Part shown: in pieces, positions 25,975 through 33,934 of the stretch
How the letters are laid out: the number at the start of each line of letters is the position of its first letter
Numbering within the stretch: position 1 is the first letter of the stretch
IMG/VR virus record: IMGVR_UViG_3300024265_000043
Span: 19,715-83,714 of that record
Source of the DNA: a virus
Length of the DNA stretch: 64,000 nt
Reading direction: 5' to 3' (one strand)
Program-made: the position numbers and the translations under genes
Notes under the pieces: generated by a model
Databases searched by the model: none
What the model was told of the DNA's origin: nothing
What the model saw: only the letters and a program-made list of their open reading frames with translations

Positions 25975-26153
25975 CACATTCCCTCATGTAGATACTGATG
26001 CACTGCATCAATGATTATCAAAGAGGCCCAAAACCCAAGCCCATAGACAATGCCGTAGACTATGCTGCCGATGAGCCCATGGAAGAACATCTCCCATCTT
26101 TCATCTGCTGTGGTATTCTTGATGCGTTGCCGCCATTTTGCGAGATTATTCAT
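25974..26153 (-). CDS. small membrane protein, 59 aa
   Basis: ATG 26153 with GGAGGAA site; TGATG junction with the next gene. Polar N terminus (25 residues) then a hydrophobic segment GLIGSIVYGIVYGLGFWASL. Predicted single-pass or hairpin membrane protein of unknown role. Confidence 0.6.
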   Translation of the reverse strand: MNNLAKWRQRIKNTTADERWEMFFHGLIGSIVYGIVYGLGFWASLIIIDAVHQYLHEGM

Positions 26154-26383
26154 TCTTCCTCCGCCTTGTATCCCGTTACTACAACTCCAAATATTCGTTC
26201 TATATCAGAGCATACGCTATCCGCATAAGAATCTCGGGCTTTACGATTAAGAAAATTGCTAATGTCAGACGGATCTCTTTCTAGCATTGTAGCCAGTCTT
26301 CTTTGGGTTGTTATCCCTCTTCCTCGAAAATGTTCAAGTAGATCATCAAGAGGAATATTTATCGTATTTACAATATTTACCAT
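26150..26383 (-). CDS. helix-turn-helix DNA-binding protein, 77 aa
   Basis: Residues about 24-50 (TTQRRLATMLERDPSDISNF) form a helix-turn-helix like that of XRE/Cro regulators. The protein is too short for a sensor domain. ATG 26383 has only a weak ribosome site, and the 77-base gap upstream (26384-26460) may hold a promoter. Could be a transcriptional regulator of the membrane and small genes that follow. Confidence 0.65.
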   Translation of the reverse strand: MVNIVNTINIPLDDLLEHFRGRGITTQRRLATMLERDPSDISNFLNRKARDSYADSVCSDIERIFGVVVTGYKAEEE

Positions 26384-26460
26384 TGGTTTGTCTTCATTAT
26401 TTCCATTTGTTCGTGTTCTGGGGTTCCAAACCTACATCCCGCTAATCACAATGTCAAATC

Positions 26461-28386
26461 CTATTTAGTAATTCTTTCTATTAATTCATCTACAGTGTTG
26501 AAATCGTCCCCTTCGCTAATAATTCCATCGGTGGCGGCATTCACTACCTTCCGCTTCGCTTCGATGATATCTTGAATCTCCAAATCAATAGTCTCTTCTC
26601 CGATAAGGTAATATGCTGTGACGGCATTCTCCTGACCAATCCTTAGCGCCCTATCTTCGGCCTGATCGTGCTCTGCTGGTGTCCATCCAAGTTCCAAGAA
26701 TACTAGATTGGAAGCCGCTGTTAAAGTGATGCCAACGCTACCTGCTTTAAGTGAGCATATAATAATTTTGCAGTCAGAATTTTGAAATCTATCTACATTA
26801 GATGCCCTAGTTGCAGCGTCATCTTCTCCCATGATTCTAGCAGCGTCTGGGTACTTTCCCAAGAGGGCTTTCTGGATTTCGATATGATTGGCAAAGACGA
26901 TCAATTTTTCATCAGTTTCAAGAAAGTTATCAATCCATTCGATTGCTGGATCCATTTTGCCCTTAGCGGATAATCCCTTCAGATGCTCAATTCTCGTGAG
27001 TTGGAGAGCCTTTTCGGCCTTGACTGCCTTTGATGCTCTATGAGTTTTAATAGCAACATCCTTCGCTTCTTGATTCATGTGCTGGATAGTATCTAGAAAA
27101 TTTTGCTCTACCTTGGCATTGTCCTTCAGCCATAGGATCAGATCTTTCTCAGCCGCTTTATATTGGGTTAAATTGGTGATCTGGATGGGTATATCAACGC
27201 GTTGCTTAGTAGGAAGGTCTGGAAGCACCTCGGCCTTAGTTCTCCGGATAAAACATGTGGCACGTAGTCTCTCATGCAATTCGGCCAAGTTTGATGATCC
27301 AGTTATATCATTCCCGAAGAATCCTTTCTTTCTATCGCAATATCTGCCAGTGAAATCATACCATCCGCCGAAATCTTCAAGCCTTCCAAGAATTTGAAGC
27401 TGAGAGATCAATTCAGATGGTCGGTTCATAATCGGCGTACCTGTGAGGGCAAATCTATATTGAATCTTTTTTGATAATTGAATCAATCCCCTTGTGCGTT
27501 GGCTTTTACCTGATTTCGCCATTTGAGATTCATCAATAATGAGAGTCTTGGGGAATATGTCCAGCAATCGCTCAATGATGCCGTTGCTACTGGAGCCGAG
27601 CCCCTTCTTTTTGCAATGCTCTTTTACATAAGCTTTGTCATCCGTTTTCCAAGGCTTTGTGGGTTCCTTGATGATAGCGCCAACATTTAATTCTTTCCCG
27701 TCCATATTCATTGGGTGAATGACTTCCCAAGTGTTGGGTTGCGGCTTGAGAATATCATAATTGAGGATCACGACATCATAAGAGCCAGGTAAATTGTGTA
27801 CATCAGGAGCCATATGCATCCTGCCATTGATGATATACGCATGGTAGAATTGCTTTTTCTCCGCTACGGATACTCTCTTGCCCTCTAGCCATTCTAAGGT
27901 CTCTTGGGCCCACTTGTGCTTCATTGACGCAGGCGTTATGACAACGGCTGGATAAGCGCCAAGGTCTTGAATGGTGGCGAGGGCTTGTATGGTCTTGCCT
28001 ACCCCCATATCATCGGCCATGAAGGTTCTCTCAGCCTTTATGGCGTATTCAACTCCCGCCTTCTGGAATGGATAGAGAGTTTTGCCCAATCCATCAACTT
28101 CGTATTCAGATGTAATTGCGCGGGACATATTGAGAAGGCTATTTTTATCTTTCCCGATATTGAGTAGCGCATGTTCGGCCTCTGGGGTGATCGTGAAGCC
28201 ATGTTTGGCTACGATATCGAATATTGGATTGACATTTTCCTGATTAATGGGAGCCGTCCACCATTTATTATCGCCGTCGTAAGTTCTAGCGGGGAGAGTC
28301 TTCACATCATCTACGACTGTTCTATTGAAGTCAAACAAGATGTATAGGCGTTGATTCTTGAGGAATATTTGACGGCCTTTATTCAA
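26461..28386 (-). CDS. SNF2/RAD54-type DEAD-like helicase
   Basis: 641 residues from TTG 28386. This start is chosen because AAGGAG lies seven bases upstream and it makes an 8-base overlap with the upstream zinc-ribbon gene; GTG 28428 has a poor site. N-terminal HARP-like segment (about 1-50), then SNF2 ATPase: Walker A DDMGVGKT near residues 125-132, DESQ box (LIIDESQMAKSG), ALTGTPIMN motif III, and C-terminal motifs V/VI (SVGITLTAASN, EDRALRIGQ). Acts on dsDNA as a translocase in recombination, repair or host takeover. Confidence 0.92.
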   Translation of the reverse strand: MNKGRQIFLKNQRLYILFDFNRTVVDDVKTLPARTYDGDNKWWTAPINQENVNPIFDIVAKHGFTITPEAEHALLNIGKDKNSLLNMSRAITSEYEVDGLGKTLYPFQKAGVEYAIKAERTFMADDMGVGKTIQALATIQDLGAYPAVVITPASMKHKWAQETLEWLEGKRVSVAEKKQFYHAYIINGRMHMAPDVHNLPGSYDVVILNYDILKPQPNTWEVIHPMNMDGKELNVGAIIKEPTKPWKTDDKAYVKEHCKKKGLGSSSNGIIERLLDIFPKTLIIDESQMAKSGKSQRTRGLIQLSKKIQYRFALTGTPIMNRPSELISQLQILGRLEDFGGWYDFTGRYCDRKKGFFGNDITGSSNLAELHERLRATCFIRRTKAEVLPDLPTKQRVDIPIQITNLTQYKAAEKDLILWLKDNAKVEQNFLDTIQHMNQEAKDVAIKTHRASKAVKAEKALQLTRIEHLKGLSAKGKMDPAIEWIDNFLETDEKLIVFANHIEIQKALLGKYPDAARIMGEDDAATRASNVDRFQNSDCKIIICSLKAGSVGITLTAASNLVFLELGWTPAEHDQAEDRALRIGQENAVTAYYLIGEETIDLEIQDIIEAKRKVVNAATDGIISEGDDFNTVDELIERITK

Positions 28387-28555
28387 TTGAGGTCTCCTTG
28401 TTCCGGTGTAATTTATCAGGCCAGCCACTATTGCTCTGGTGTCCTTCGGGTCTGCATCCAGTACATGATTCTTGTTCGTCTTGATCCTCAGTCCAATAAT
28501 AATCTGTGGCAGTATTAGCTATAGTCAAACATGTCGGACAAATGAATATTGACAT
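28379..28555 (-). CDS. small zinc-ribbon protein, 58 aa
   Basis: ATG 28555 starts right after the Thg1-like stop (the TAG is 28558-28560). CPTC at residues 6-9 and CTGC at 31-34 form a two-knuckle zinc ribbon. The stop overlaps the helicase TTG. Ribosome site is weak, so translation may be coupled to the gene upstream. Short but supported by the paired CxxC spacing and the overlap pattern. Confidence 0.55.
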   Translation of the reverse strand: MSIFICPTCLTIANTATDYYWTEDQDEQESCTGCRPEGHQSNSGWPDKLHRNKETSIE

Positions 28556-28557
28556 AA

Positions 28558-29259
28558 CTATTCTTCCATATCTATGAACACTAAATCTTCAATATATTCT
28601 CGTGCTTGAGTAAAAATAGGAATCTCATAATCGGTTGACAAATCCTTCGACGATACGCAGAAACCACGCTTTTCTTTCGTTTGAAGGTCATTCCAATTCA
28701 CGCCATGCTCTTCAAATAGCATATCTTGAATTTGATCGTTTTTCAGTCCTTGCATTTTTTTATGGCTGATTAAAGATTGCCCCAAAGACTGGATGCTGTT
28801 CCTGGTGGCATCCTGTTGTCTCCAAATGAAATAGTTTGCAACTTCTTCTTTTGGCAGGATAAAAGCCCTTGAGTCAAACGTTACTAATCCTGGGATCGAA
28901 AATCCTGTTGATTGTGCGGCGGCATTGAATTGATACGTAGATATGCCAGCACTCACGCTCACGATTTTTTGCAGGGAATTATCAAACCAAGAAGAAGTAT
29001 CTCGTTTCTTGTAATTTATCATCAGAATAGAAATCTCATCGCTCTGCACATAGGCTAGAACGGCATTCTGCATTTCAGATACTAGCCTTCGAGCCGTTTG
29101 CGCCATTAATTCCATCATCCTTGGGTCAAAAGGCTTTTCCATGCCTCTAGTGACTGTATGAAATGCCTTGCCGTCTATGCGAACTATTACTGGAGATCGC
29201 TCAGGCATCTTTATGGAAAATGCCTTCTCATATTTTTTCATTCTATCGCTTAAATTCAT
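28558..29259 (-). CDS. Thg1-like protein (tRNAHis guanylyltransferase / 3'-5' polymerase family)
   Basis: 233 residues. Matches the family along its length: VIVRIDGKAFH with metal ligand Asp29, AYVQSDEISIL with Asp74-Glu75, SVSAGISTYQFNA, then TFDSRAFILP and YFIWRQQDATRNS in the second half. Family enzymes add nucleotides 3'-5' to tRNA 5' ends, either G-1 on tRNAHis (Thg1) or repairing truncated tRNAs (TLPs). Strong GGAGGA before ATG 29259. No tRNA gene was recognised in the window, so the substrate would be host or distant phage tRNA. Confidence 0.88.
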   Translation of the reverse strand: MNLSDRMKKYEKAFSIKMPERSPVIVRIDGKAFHTVTRGMEKPFDPRMMELMAQTARRLVSEMQNAVLAYVQSDEISILMINYKKRDTSSWFDNSLQKIVSVSAGISTYQFNAAAQSTGFSIPGLVTFDSRAFILPKEEVANYFIWRQQDATRNSIQSLGQSLISHKKMQGLKNDQIQDMLFEEHGVNWNDLQTKEKRGFCVSSKDLSTDYEIPIFTQAREYIEDLVFIDMEE

Positions 29260-30213
29260 TTAATCCTCCACTGATTTAGCGATTTTATCCAAAACTTTTC
29301 TCTCTTTTTCCTGGCTTTTTACTGCCGCTTTATAAATATCTATATCACAATACTCCAGTATGCTATCTTTTGTGACTTGCGCCAACACTTCTGGCTCTAA
29401 GGCGTCAAGCTCCCATGAGTTTCTTCCATACTCAGCGATGTAACCTTTGCCGCGAGAATCTGATAATTTTGCGGGGTCTGGCGGTGGATTGTACTCCTGA
29501 ATCTGGTGCATATTGAGTGCAACTCGATACACAAGTGGGAATGCCGATTGGCAGAATGTATTCAATCTATCTTGAATATCTCTGGTCATATCAATACCGG
29601 AAGGGTCGTGATCTCCCATGTGAATGATAACTACTTTCTGCCCGTCCACCCGAGTATGATTATCGAATCTTAATGATGCCTTCCACATCTCTGATTGAGA
29701 CATGTACCCGCGACACGATAGATATGGGATATCAAGCGATTCGCAAACAGGCCCTATTATTCCAGTGAGAGCATCTTTCTCTACCCAAACTTCAATTCTC
29801 GTACCTTGATCAGCCCATAGATCATGGTGGAATGCTTTAACGCAATCCTCAAGAATTTCTTTGGGCGAATCCCAATGGGACAATATTTTCTGCCCTCTTG
29901 TTCGATCTTCTATGTGATCCCAATCCAAATTCCCTGCCATACGAGCATCGTTTACAATGGATCCCAGCCATTTATAATTTGGGTCGGCATTTCTCGTGCC
30001 ATTAATATCCCTGACCCATTTCTTTGTGTGCTCAACATAGCGCCATCGTCGGTCATCAGGAAACATCCCGCGAGCGACAAATTGATAATACAATTGCCTT
30101 AACGTTAAAGTATAGCCCTGTTCGGCATAATCATCTAATATCATATTGGCTAGTGAAATTATGTACCACGATGCATCACCAAAGTTTTTTGTGATATATG
30201 GGATTTTGGGCAT
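29260..30213 (-). CDS. Toprim-domain protein related to Spo11/TopoVI-A
   Basis: 317 residues. N-terminal winged helix (LTLRQLYYQFVARG near 36-49) followed by an ARMAG...DRTR segment, then a Toprim fold: Glu145 in VWVEKDALTG and Asp191/Asp193 in HMGDHDPSG. This layout is seen in a phage and plasmid group related to the A subunit of topoisomerase VI. The N-terminal Tyr residues (YYQF) could be nucleophiles but this cannot be decided. Ends immediately before the Thg1-like gene (TAA then ATG), so the two are co-translated. Confidence 0.78.
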   Translation of the reverse strand: MPKIPYITKNFGDASWYIISLANMILDDYAEQGYTLTLRQLYYQFVARGMFPDDRRWRYVEHTKKWVRDINGTRNADPNYKWLGSIVNDARMAGNLDWDHIEDRTRGQKILSHWDSPKEILEDCVKAFHHDLWADQGTRIEVWVEKDALTGIIGPVCESLDIPYLSCRGYMSQSEMWKASLRFDNHTRVDGQKVVIIHMGDHDPSGIDMTRDIQDRLNTFCQSAFPLVYRVALNMHQIQEYNPPPDPAKLSDSRGKGYIAEYGRNSWELDALEPEVLAQVTKDSILEYCDIDIYKAAVKSQEKERKVLDKIAKSVED

Positions 30214-30416
30214 TATTTCTTCTCCCGCTTCTTATCATATTCAATCTGAGCAATGACCCGACGACGATCTCTTGCGTTGAGTTTGCTTTTCTTCTTCATA
30301 ATCAAGTCATATTCCTTTTTAAGGTCAATGCCAGCGAGAGGATCTTTTATGTTTCCGACTCCAACGGTTCGGCTGTATTGCTTGTCCATATCTCGTATTT
30401 TTTGTGGTCTACTCAT
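30213..30416 (-). CDS. small basic protein, 67 aa
   Basis: Very Lys/Arg-rich helical protein (C terminus RRRVIAQIEYDKKREKK). GAGGT upstream of ATG 30416; TAATG overlap with the Toprim gene. Could bind nucleic acid by charge alone; no domain recognised. Confidence 0.6.
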   Translation of the reverse strand: MSRPQKIRDMDKQYSRTVGVGNIKDPLAGIDLKKEYDLIMKKKSKLNARDRRRVIAQIEYDKKREKK

Positions 30417-30420
30417 GATT

Positions 30421-30657
30421 TTACCTCAAAACTATTTTGTTAATGATTAATCCTTGAAGATCAAGCGATTCTATTTCCGTAGCTGCTTCTTCATAGGGCC
30501 CATCAAGATCGTCAAGCAACGGGTGGTCTTCACCAGAATGTATTACTGCGCTCACGTATTCAGGCTCTATGAATTTCGCTTTAATCACTGAGCCACGCCC
30601 TGGATCCGATAACCTTACGGCATAATGGCCGTCTGGTGCTTCCCACAGTTGGATCAT
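30421..30657 (-). CDS. hypothetical acidic protein, 78 aa
   Basis: ATG 30657 in an ATGA overlap. Acidic centre (SGEDHPLLDDLDGPYEEA). No family recognised. Confidence 0.6.
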   Translation of the reverse strand: MIQLWEAPDGHYAVRLSDPGRGSVIKAKFIEPEYVSAVIHSGEDHPLLDDLDGPYEEAATEIESLDLQGLIINKIVLR

Positions 30658-30917
30658 CCGTTCAATTCCTTGACGATAACATTGATTAGAGATTCTTCAT
30701 CCTTGATGGCGCATTTAATCTTTGGTAATCCCTCTAGAGTTATCTCTATCTGAACACTCTTACCGCCAATGAATACGACATATTTCTTTATGTAGAATTT
30801 GTCGTTTACTCCCTTGAAGATAGTTTTCGCCGCCAGTTCAATAGTTGTAAAAACTTGGCAGTGATAATTATCCTTGTTGAAGACTTGAAGGATACATTGA
30901 GAATCAGGGCTTTTCAT
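30654..30917 (-). CDS. hypothetical protein, 87 aa
   Basis: ATG 30917 chosen for its GGAGG site; an earlier ATG (30950) lacks one. Alternating beta strands (KYVVFIGGKSVQIEITLEG). Unknown function. Confidence 0.6.
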   Translation of the reverse strand: MKSPDSQCILQVFNKDNYHCQVFTTIELAAKTIFKGVNDKFYIKKYVVFIGGKSVQIEITLEGLPKIKCAIKDEESLINVIVKELNG

Positions 30918-31083
30918 AATGCCTCCAAACGATTTTTCTATGCGCCCCATATGCTATTTGAAACATGACGACTAAGCAAAACAGCGAAATCGCGATGTTT
31001 TCTTGATTCCAAGCAAAGGAAAATATTATCAACTTGTAGATAAGTATGCCTATGAACATGCATGAGATTGTGTAGAGTTTCAT
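30904..31083 (-). CDS. two-pass membrane protein, 59 aa
   Basis: ATG 31083, GGAGAAA upstream, ATGA overlap with the previous small gene. Hydrophobic segments at about 5-23 and 31-46, then a basic tail (GAHRKIVWRHYEKP). Overlaps the next gene start by 14 bases. Confidence 0.55.
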   Translation of the reverse strand: MKLYTISCMFIGILIYKLIIFSFAWNQENIAISLFCLVVMFQIAYGAHRKIVWRHYEKP

Positions 31084-31232
31084 GATTTCTCCAATTTATG
31101 TGCTATATGGAATAAGAATGTTAATATTACAAATAGTAGCCCAACCAGTGGGTTTGGCCCCTCTATTTCAACCGCATACCAGATTATAGTGAATACTCCA
31201 GATATATACCAAAATGTTAATATGGTTTTCAT
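31080..31232 (-). CDS. two-pass membrane protein, 50 aa
   Basis: ATG 31232 with AAGGAGAAA; ATGA overlaps on both sides. Two hydrophobic helices around a EIEGPNP turn. Adjacent to another two-pass peptide of similar size, perhaps a duplicated or cooperating pair. Confidence 0.55.
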   Translation of the reverse strand: MKTILTFWYISGVFTIIWYAVEIEGPNPLVGLLFVILTFLFHIAHKLEKS

Positions 31233-31645
31233 GGTTTCTCCTTAATCCAGCGGTGAAACGATACTTTGTAAATAGCCCCATCATCATTGCGGCTTACAAT
31301 TCTATGTCCATTCTGTGCATCAGCAACATAACCAGTCCAGCCGTCTTTTTCGGCATCTGATACCGCTTTCTTAGCTACGGCATCTCCATCCTTATAATCG
31401 TGATTCGGGACGAAAATATCCATTGATTTGCGCTCTTGTTCGCATCCAATGTAGTCTAAGCCCATTACTTCTAAAGATGCAGGTCGCATGCCAAGTCCCG
31501 CAATGCATTGGGCGAATTCAGTAAACGATACTGACGCTTCAACAAATCGTATCCCAGATATTTTATCTTCTATTGCAATTTGTATGCATCCTTCTCCTAC
31601 CGTATTGGTAATTCTACTAATTGTGATAAGTCCGTCCAGTTTCAT
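31229..31645 (-). CDS. hypothetical protein, 138 aa
   Basis: ATG 31645, GAGGAGAAA upstream. N-terminal half (residues 1-65, including FTEFAQCIAGLG) resembles a small phage domain often fused to other parts; C-terminal half is polar. Function unknown. Confidence 0.6.
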   Translation of the reverse strand: MKLDGLITISRITNTVGEGCIQIAIEDKISGIRFVEASVSFTEFAQCIAGLGMRPASLEVMGLDYIGCEQERKSMDIFVPNHDYKDGDAVAKKAVSDAEKDGWTGYVADAQNGHRIVSRNDDGAIYKVSFHRWIKEKP

Positions 31646-31670
31646 GATTTCTCCTCGGTTGATGTGTTAA

Positions 31671-32063
31671 TTAATACTTGTGTTGTACTCTAACGGTAAG
31701 AATTGTCCTAGACAACTCATCGTTTTGGAACGGTCTTTCAAACCCAATCGTCTTTGAAACAAAATCAATGCTATGAGAAGGAGGGGCGCATTCAACGGTA
31801 GCAGAGTCTTCGGCAACCAATTCCAATCTGCCATCTAGGTCCCGCAAAAACGCTGAGAAGATTATGCTAGGTTTGTCTGTTCCATAACCTATTCTGATGA
31901 CGTTATTAGTTACCAATATAGAGTAGCCGCCAGGGATAGGGCTTGTCATATATCCCATGTTTGTAACGGCAAACTCTGAATGCTCTACTTCTGGTCCCTG
32001 TTCTGGCTCAAAAGGAGTAGAGCAGCCAACAGCAAATATAATTCCGAGCAGTAAATGTTTCAT
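31671..32063 (-). CDS. predicted lipoprotein, 130 aa
   Basis: Starts MKHLLLGIIFAVGCST: a short signal peptide with lipobox AVGC, so Cys14 would be lipidated and the mature protein anchored to a membrane. The mature part is beta-rich. Phage lipoproteins can block receptors or superinfecting phages, or act in lysis; either would fit, neither is shown. GAAGGAGA precedes ATG 32063. Confidence 0.75.
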   Translation of the reverse strand: MKHLLLGIIFAVGCSTPFEPEQGPEVEHSEFAVTNMGYMTSPIPGGYSILVTNNVIRIGYGTDKPSIIFSAFLRDLDGRLELVAEDSATVECAPPSHSIDFVSKTIGFERPFQNDELSRTILTVRVQHKY

Positions 32064-32065
32064 GG

Positions 32066-32311
32066 TTATCTCCTTCTTTCCTTGAACAAATCGGTTAGCG
32101 GCTCCATAAGTTTTTGCATAAGCCGTTCTTCGGCTCTCTCCATCGCCAAGATAGGCAAATCTTCATTCCCTGATATGATTTCTTCAAATCCCTTGATTCG
32201 CCAATGGAATGTCCCGTTAATTTTGTCGTGACGAACGCTCAATTTGAATGGTCCCGTGCTCGCATCCCATTTATCTTTGAACTGTTTCGCTTCCCAATCT
32301 AGCCGTGTCAT
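32066..32311 (-). CDS. hypothetical protein, 81 aa
   Basis: ATG 32311 with GGAGAAA; ATGA overlap upstream. Trp-containing N terminus (MTRLDWEAKQFKDKW) and basic end (DLFKERRR). No family recognised. Confidence 0.6.
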   Translation of the reverse strand: MTRLDWEAKQFKDKWDASTGPFKLSVRHDKINGTFHWRIKGFEEIISGNEDLPILAMERAEERLMQKLMEPLTDLFKERRR

Positions 32312-32553
32312 AGTTTCTCCTCAGGATATCGTGGTTCAAGTACTGCTCGCCTCAGTGTCCTTTCCATAGTCGTCACATTAGCATCAAGAAAATCGTGATC
32401 GCCTCGCAATTTGTTTTGTAAAATGCTGGACGTTTCAATAGCAATGTAAATTAGACTAACACAAATTGTAGTGTAAATGCCTGCTTCTGAATACACCCCA
32501 AATATTAAGAGAACAGTTAAACAAACACGAATTATAGAAGTAATCTTTTTCAT
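32308..32553 (-). CDS. membrane protein, 81 aa
   Basis: ATG 32553 with AAGGAG ten bases upstream; TTG 32562 is too close to that site. Hydrophobic segments about 9-24 and 27-43, then a charged cytoplasmic-type tail. Unknown role. Confidence 0.55.
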   Translation of the reverse strand: MKKITSIIRVCLTVLLIFGVYSEAGIYTTICVSLIYIAIETSSILQNKLRGDHDFLDANVTTMERTLRRAVLEPRYPEEKL

Positions 32554-32580
32554 TCTATTCAATCTCCTTTTTGACTATCC

Positions 32581-32796
32581 TCATTTAAATATAAACCTGC
32601 CCACCACCGATGCGACGACCAAAAACATCACGATAAAGGCTAGTATGGCGGCGTTCTTTTGCTGTCTAGTGTATGAGCTACCCCGATATGCCTCAGCAAG
32701 GAAAGCGGCAGCGCAACCGAGGAGAAAGAGCGCCACTAAAAGTGCCTGAAATGCTCTGGATTGTAGCCAGGTTTGTAATGTTTCAAGATGTTCCAT
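32581..32796 (-). CDS. two-pass membrane protein, holin-like size, 71 aa
   Basis: ATG 32796 with AAAGGAGGAAA, the strongest site in this stretch. Hydrophobic helices at about 17-36 (ALLVALFLLGCAAAFL) and 50-68. Size and topology are compatible with a class II holin, but no endolysin gene is adjacent, so this is only one possibility. Confidence 0.55.
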   Translation of the reverse strand: MEHLETLQTWLQSRAFQALLVALFLLGCAAAFLAEAYRGSSYTRQQKNAAILAFIVMFLVVASVVGRFIFK

Positions 32797-32989
32797 TACT
32801 TTCCTCCTTTAAATATTCCATGCGCCAAGTTGGGTGGCACAACAAAATCCTACCACCATCGTCGGGGCGTATTCTCAAATGGGCATTTCTGGCGCTCACA
32901 ATTGTTCCCCCGCGCCCATCGAAAACAACTCTCCCCCCGCGCTTGGCGGGTACGTCGTAAAATTTTCTGATGTACTCCATTCTGTTCAT
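32783..32989 (-). CDS. hypothetical phage protein, 68 aa
   Basis: ATG 32989 follows AGAAAGGCAGAA, the same ribosome-site pattern used by other genes of this block. Begins MNRMEYIRKFYDVPAKRGGR; a compact beta-rich basic protein of a type common in phages, function unknown. Confidence 0.65.
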   Translation of the reverse strand: MNRMEYIRKFYDVPAKRGGRVVFDGRGGTIVSARNAHLRIRPDDGGRILLCHPTWRMEYLKEESNGTS

Positions 32990-33012
32990 TTCTGCCTTTC
33001 TGTTCAATGTTT

Positions 33013-33101
33013 TCGCGCCCCCGCTATTCGGTATATCAGCGGATGTTAGGATTCACTATTTCACCTATTGGCGGATCGCCAGTCGTAGGACGGAGGCGCG
33101 A
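33013..33101 (-). ncRNA. multibranched RNA element upstream of the 68-aa gene
   Basis: Non-coding gap 32990-33115. Outer stem of 7 bp closes 33013-33019 with 33095-33101 (TCGCGCC on either strand end). Inside on the minus strand are hairpins TGGCG/CGCCA (3-nt loop), TAGG/CCTA and CCGCT/AGCGG, the last lying almost against the 3' outer strand. This is a larger version of the element family at 35.9-42.0 kb, placed just before a GAAAGGCA ribosome site. Confidence 0.5.
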
Positions 33102-33115
33102 TGTTTAGTTCTGTT

Positions 33116-33451
33116 CTACGAATAATAAAAAGTTCCGCATTTGAAAATCACCTTCAAATCGTATCCTAGAGATTCCAGCAGATCAAGCAAAAAGTCATCA
33201 GCGTAAAGATGCCCGCTTTCGCAATCACTGGAAGCAATTATCATCTCTAATTTTTCTGCTGCCTTTTCTGGTGATATAGGAGCACCGACTTCTGGTTTTA
33301 TAGTGCTGTGCACATCTCTAAGGCTCGTGTAAATCGTTGCACCCTCTCCAGGCTCTGAATTATCAGGCGTTGTTGTGTAGATGCGTTGATAGTTGCGGGT
33401 TGCCGCCCAAAATGTGGTCCCGCGAACTGTGGCTACTCTATGCCATTTCAT
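33116..33451 (-). CDS. hypothetical protein, 111 aa
   Basis: ATG 33451 (ATGA overlap). The C-terminal half ESGHLYADDFLLDLLESLG resembles a helix found in other small phage proteins. No function known. Confidence 0.6.
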   Translation of the reverse strand: MKWHRVATVRGTTFWAATRNYQRIYTTTPDNSEPGEGATIYTSLRDVHSTIKPEVGAPISPEKAAEKLEMIIASSDCESGHLYADDFLLDLLESLGYDLKVIFKCGTFYYS

Positions 33452-33918
33452 AATTTCACTCTTCTTTCTGCCCGTTCAATCATTTCGGCGGCAGTGTCTC
33501 TTAATAAATCATCCATCATTTTACTTTCAATCTCAATCGCTGATGGGTTGCGATGCCTACTCAAAACCGTTGCCATAAAATCTTTAGCGGCCAATATGAA
33601 CGATTTATTCTTGGCGTAAATTTCTGGATTTAGTTGCCTTGCAAGTGATTCTTGGCTGGCGCTCAAATATGCTGTTCCTGTAGCTGGATGCGGCAGGAGC
33701 GCGGGCTTTCTGTGAATTGTGGTAGTATAGCCAATAATATCGCCGCTATCTGCCTTAATGGGAACCTGTTCAATCTTGGCAAATTCCTTATGCGCCATAA
33801 CGATTTTTCGCCACCCCTTCACGCTTAATATGACCATTTCACCCTTTCGAGGTTTCTTAAATGGCACAAAGAAAACATCGTTCTTCACTAGCGCAAGTTC
33901 TTCTTTGGTCAGTTTCAT
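33448..33918 (-). CDS. hypothetical protein, 156 aa
   Basis: ATG 33918 with AGGAT upstream; a longer frame to 33954 overlaps the methyltransferase-like gene. Beta-rich N terminus with KGEMVILSVKGWRKI, helical basic C terminus. Unrecognised. Confidence 0.6.
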   Translation of the reverse strand: MKLTKEELALVKNDVFFVPFKKPRKGEMVILSVKGWRKIVMAHKEFAKIEQVPIKADSGDIIGYTTTIHRKPALLPHPATGTAYLSASQESLARQLNPEIYAKNKSFILAAKDFMATVLSRHRNPSAIEIESKMMDDLLRDTAAEMIERAERRVKL

Positions 33919-33934
33919 AATTCCATCCTGAATA

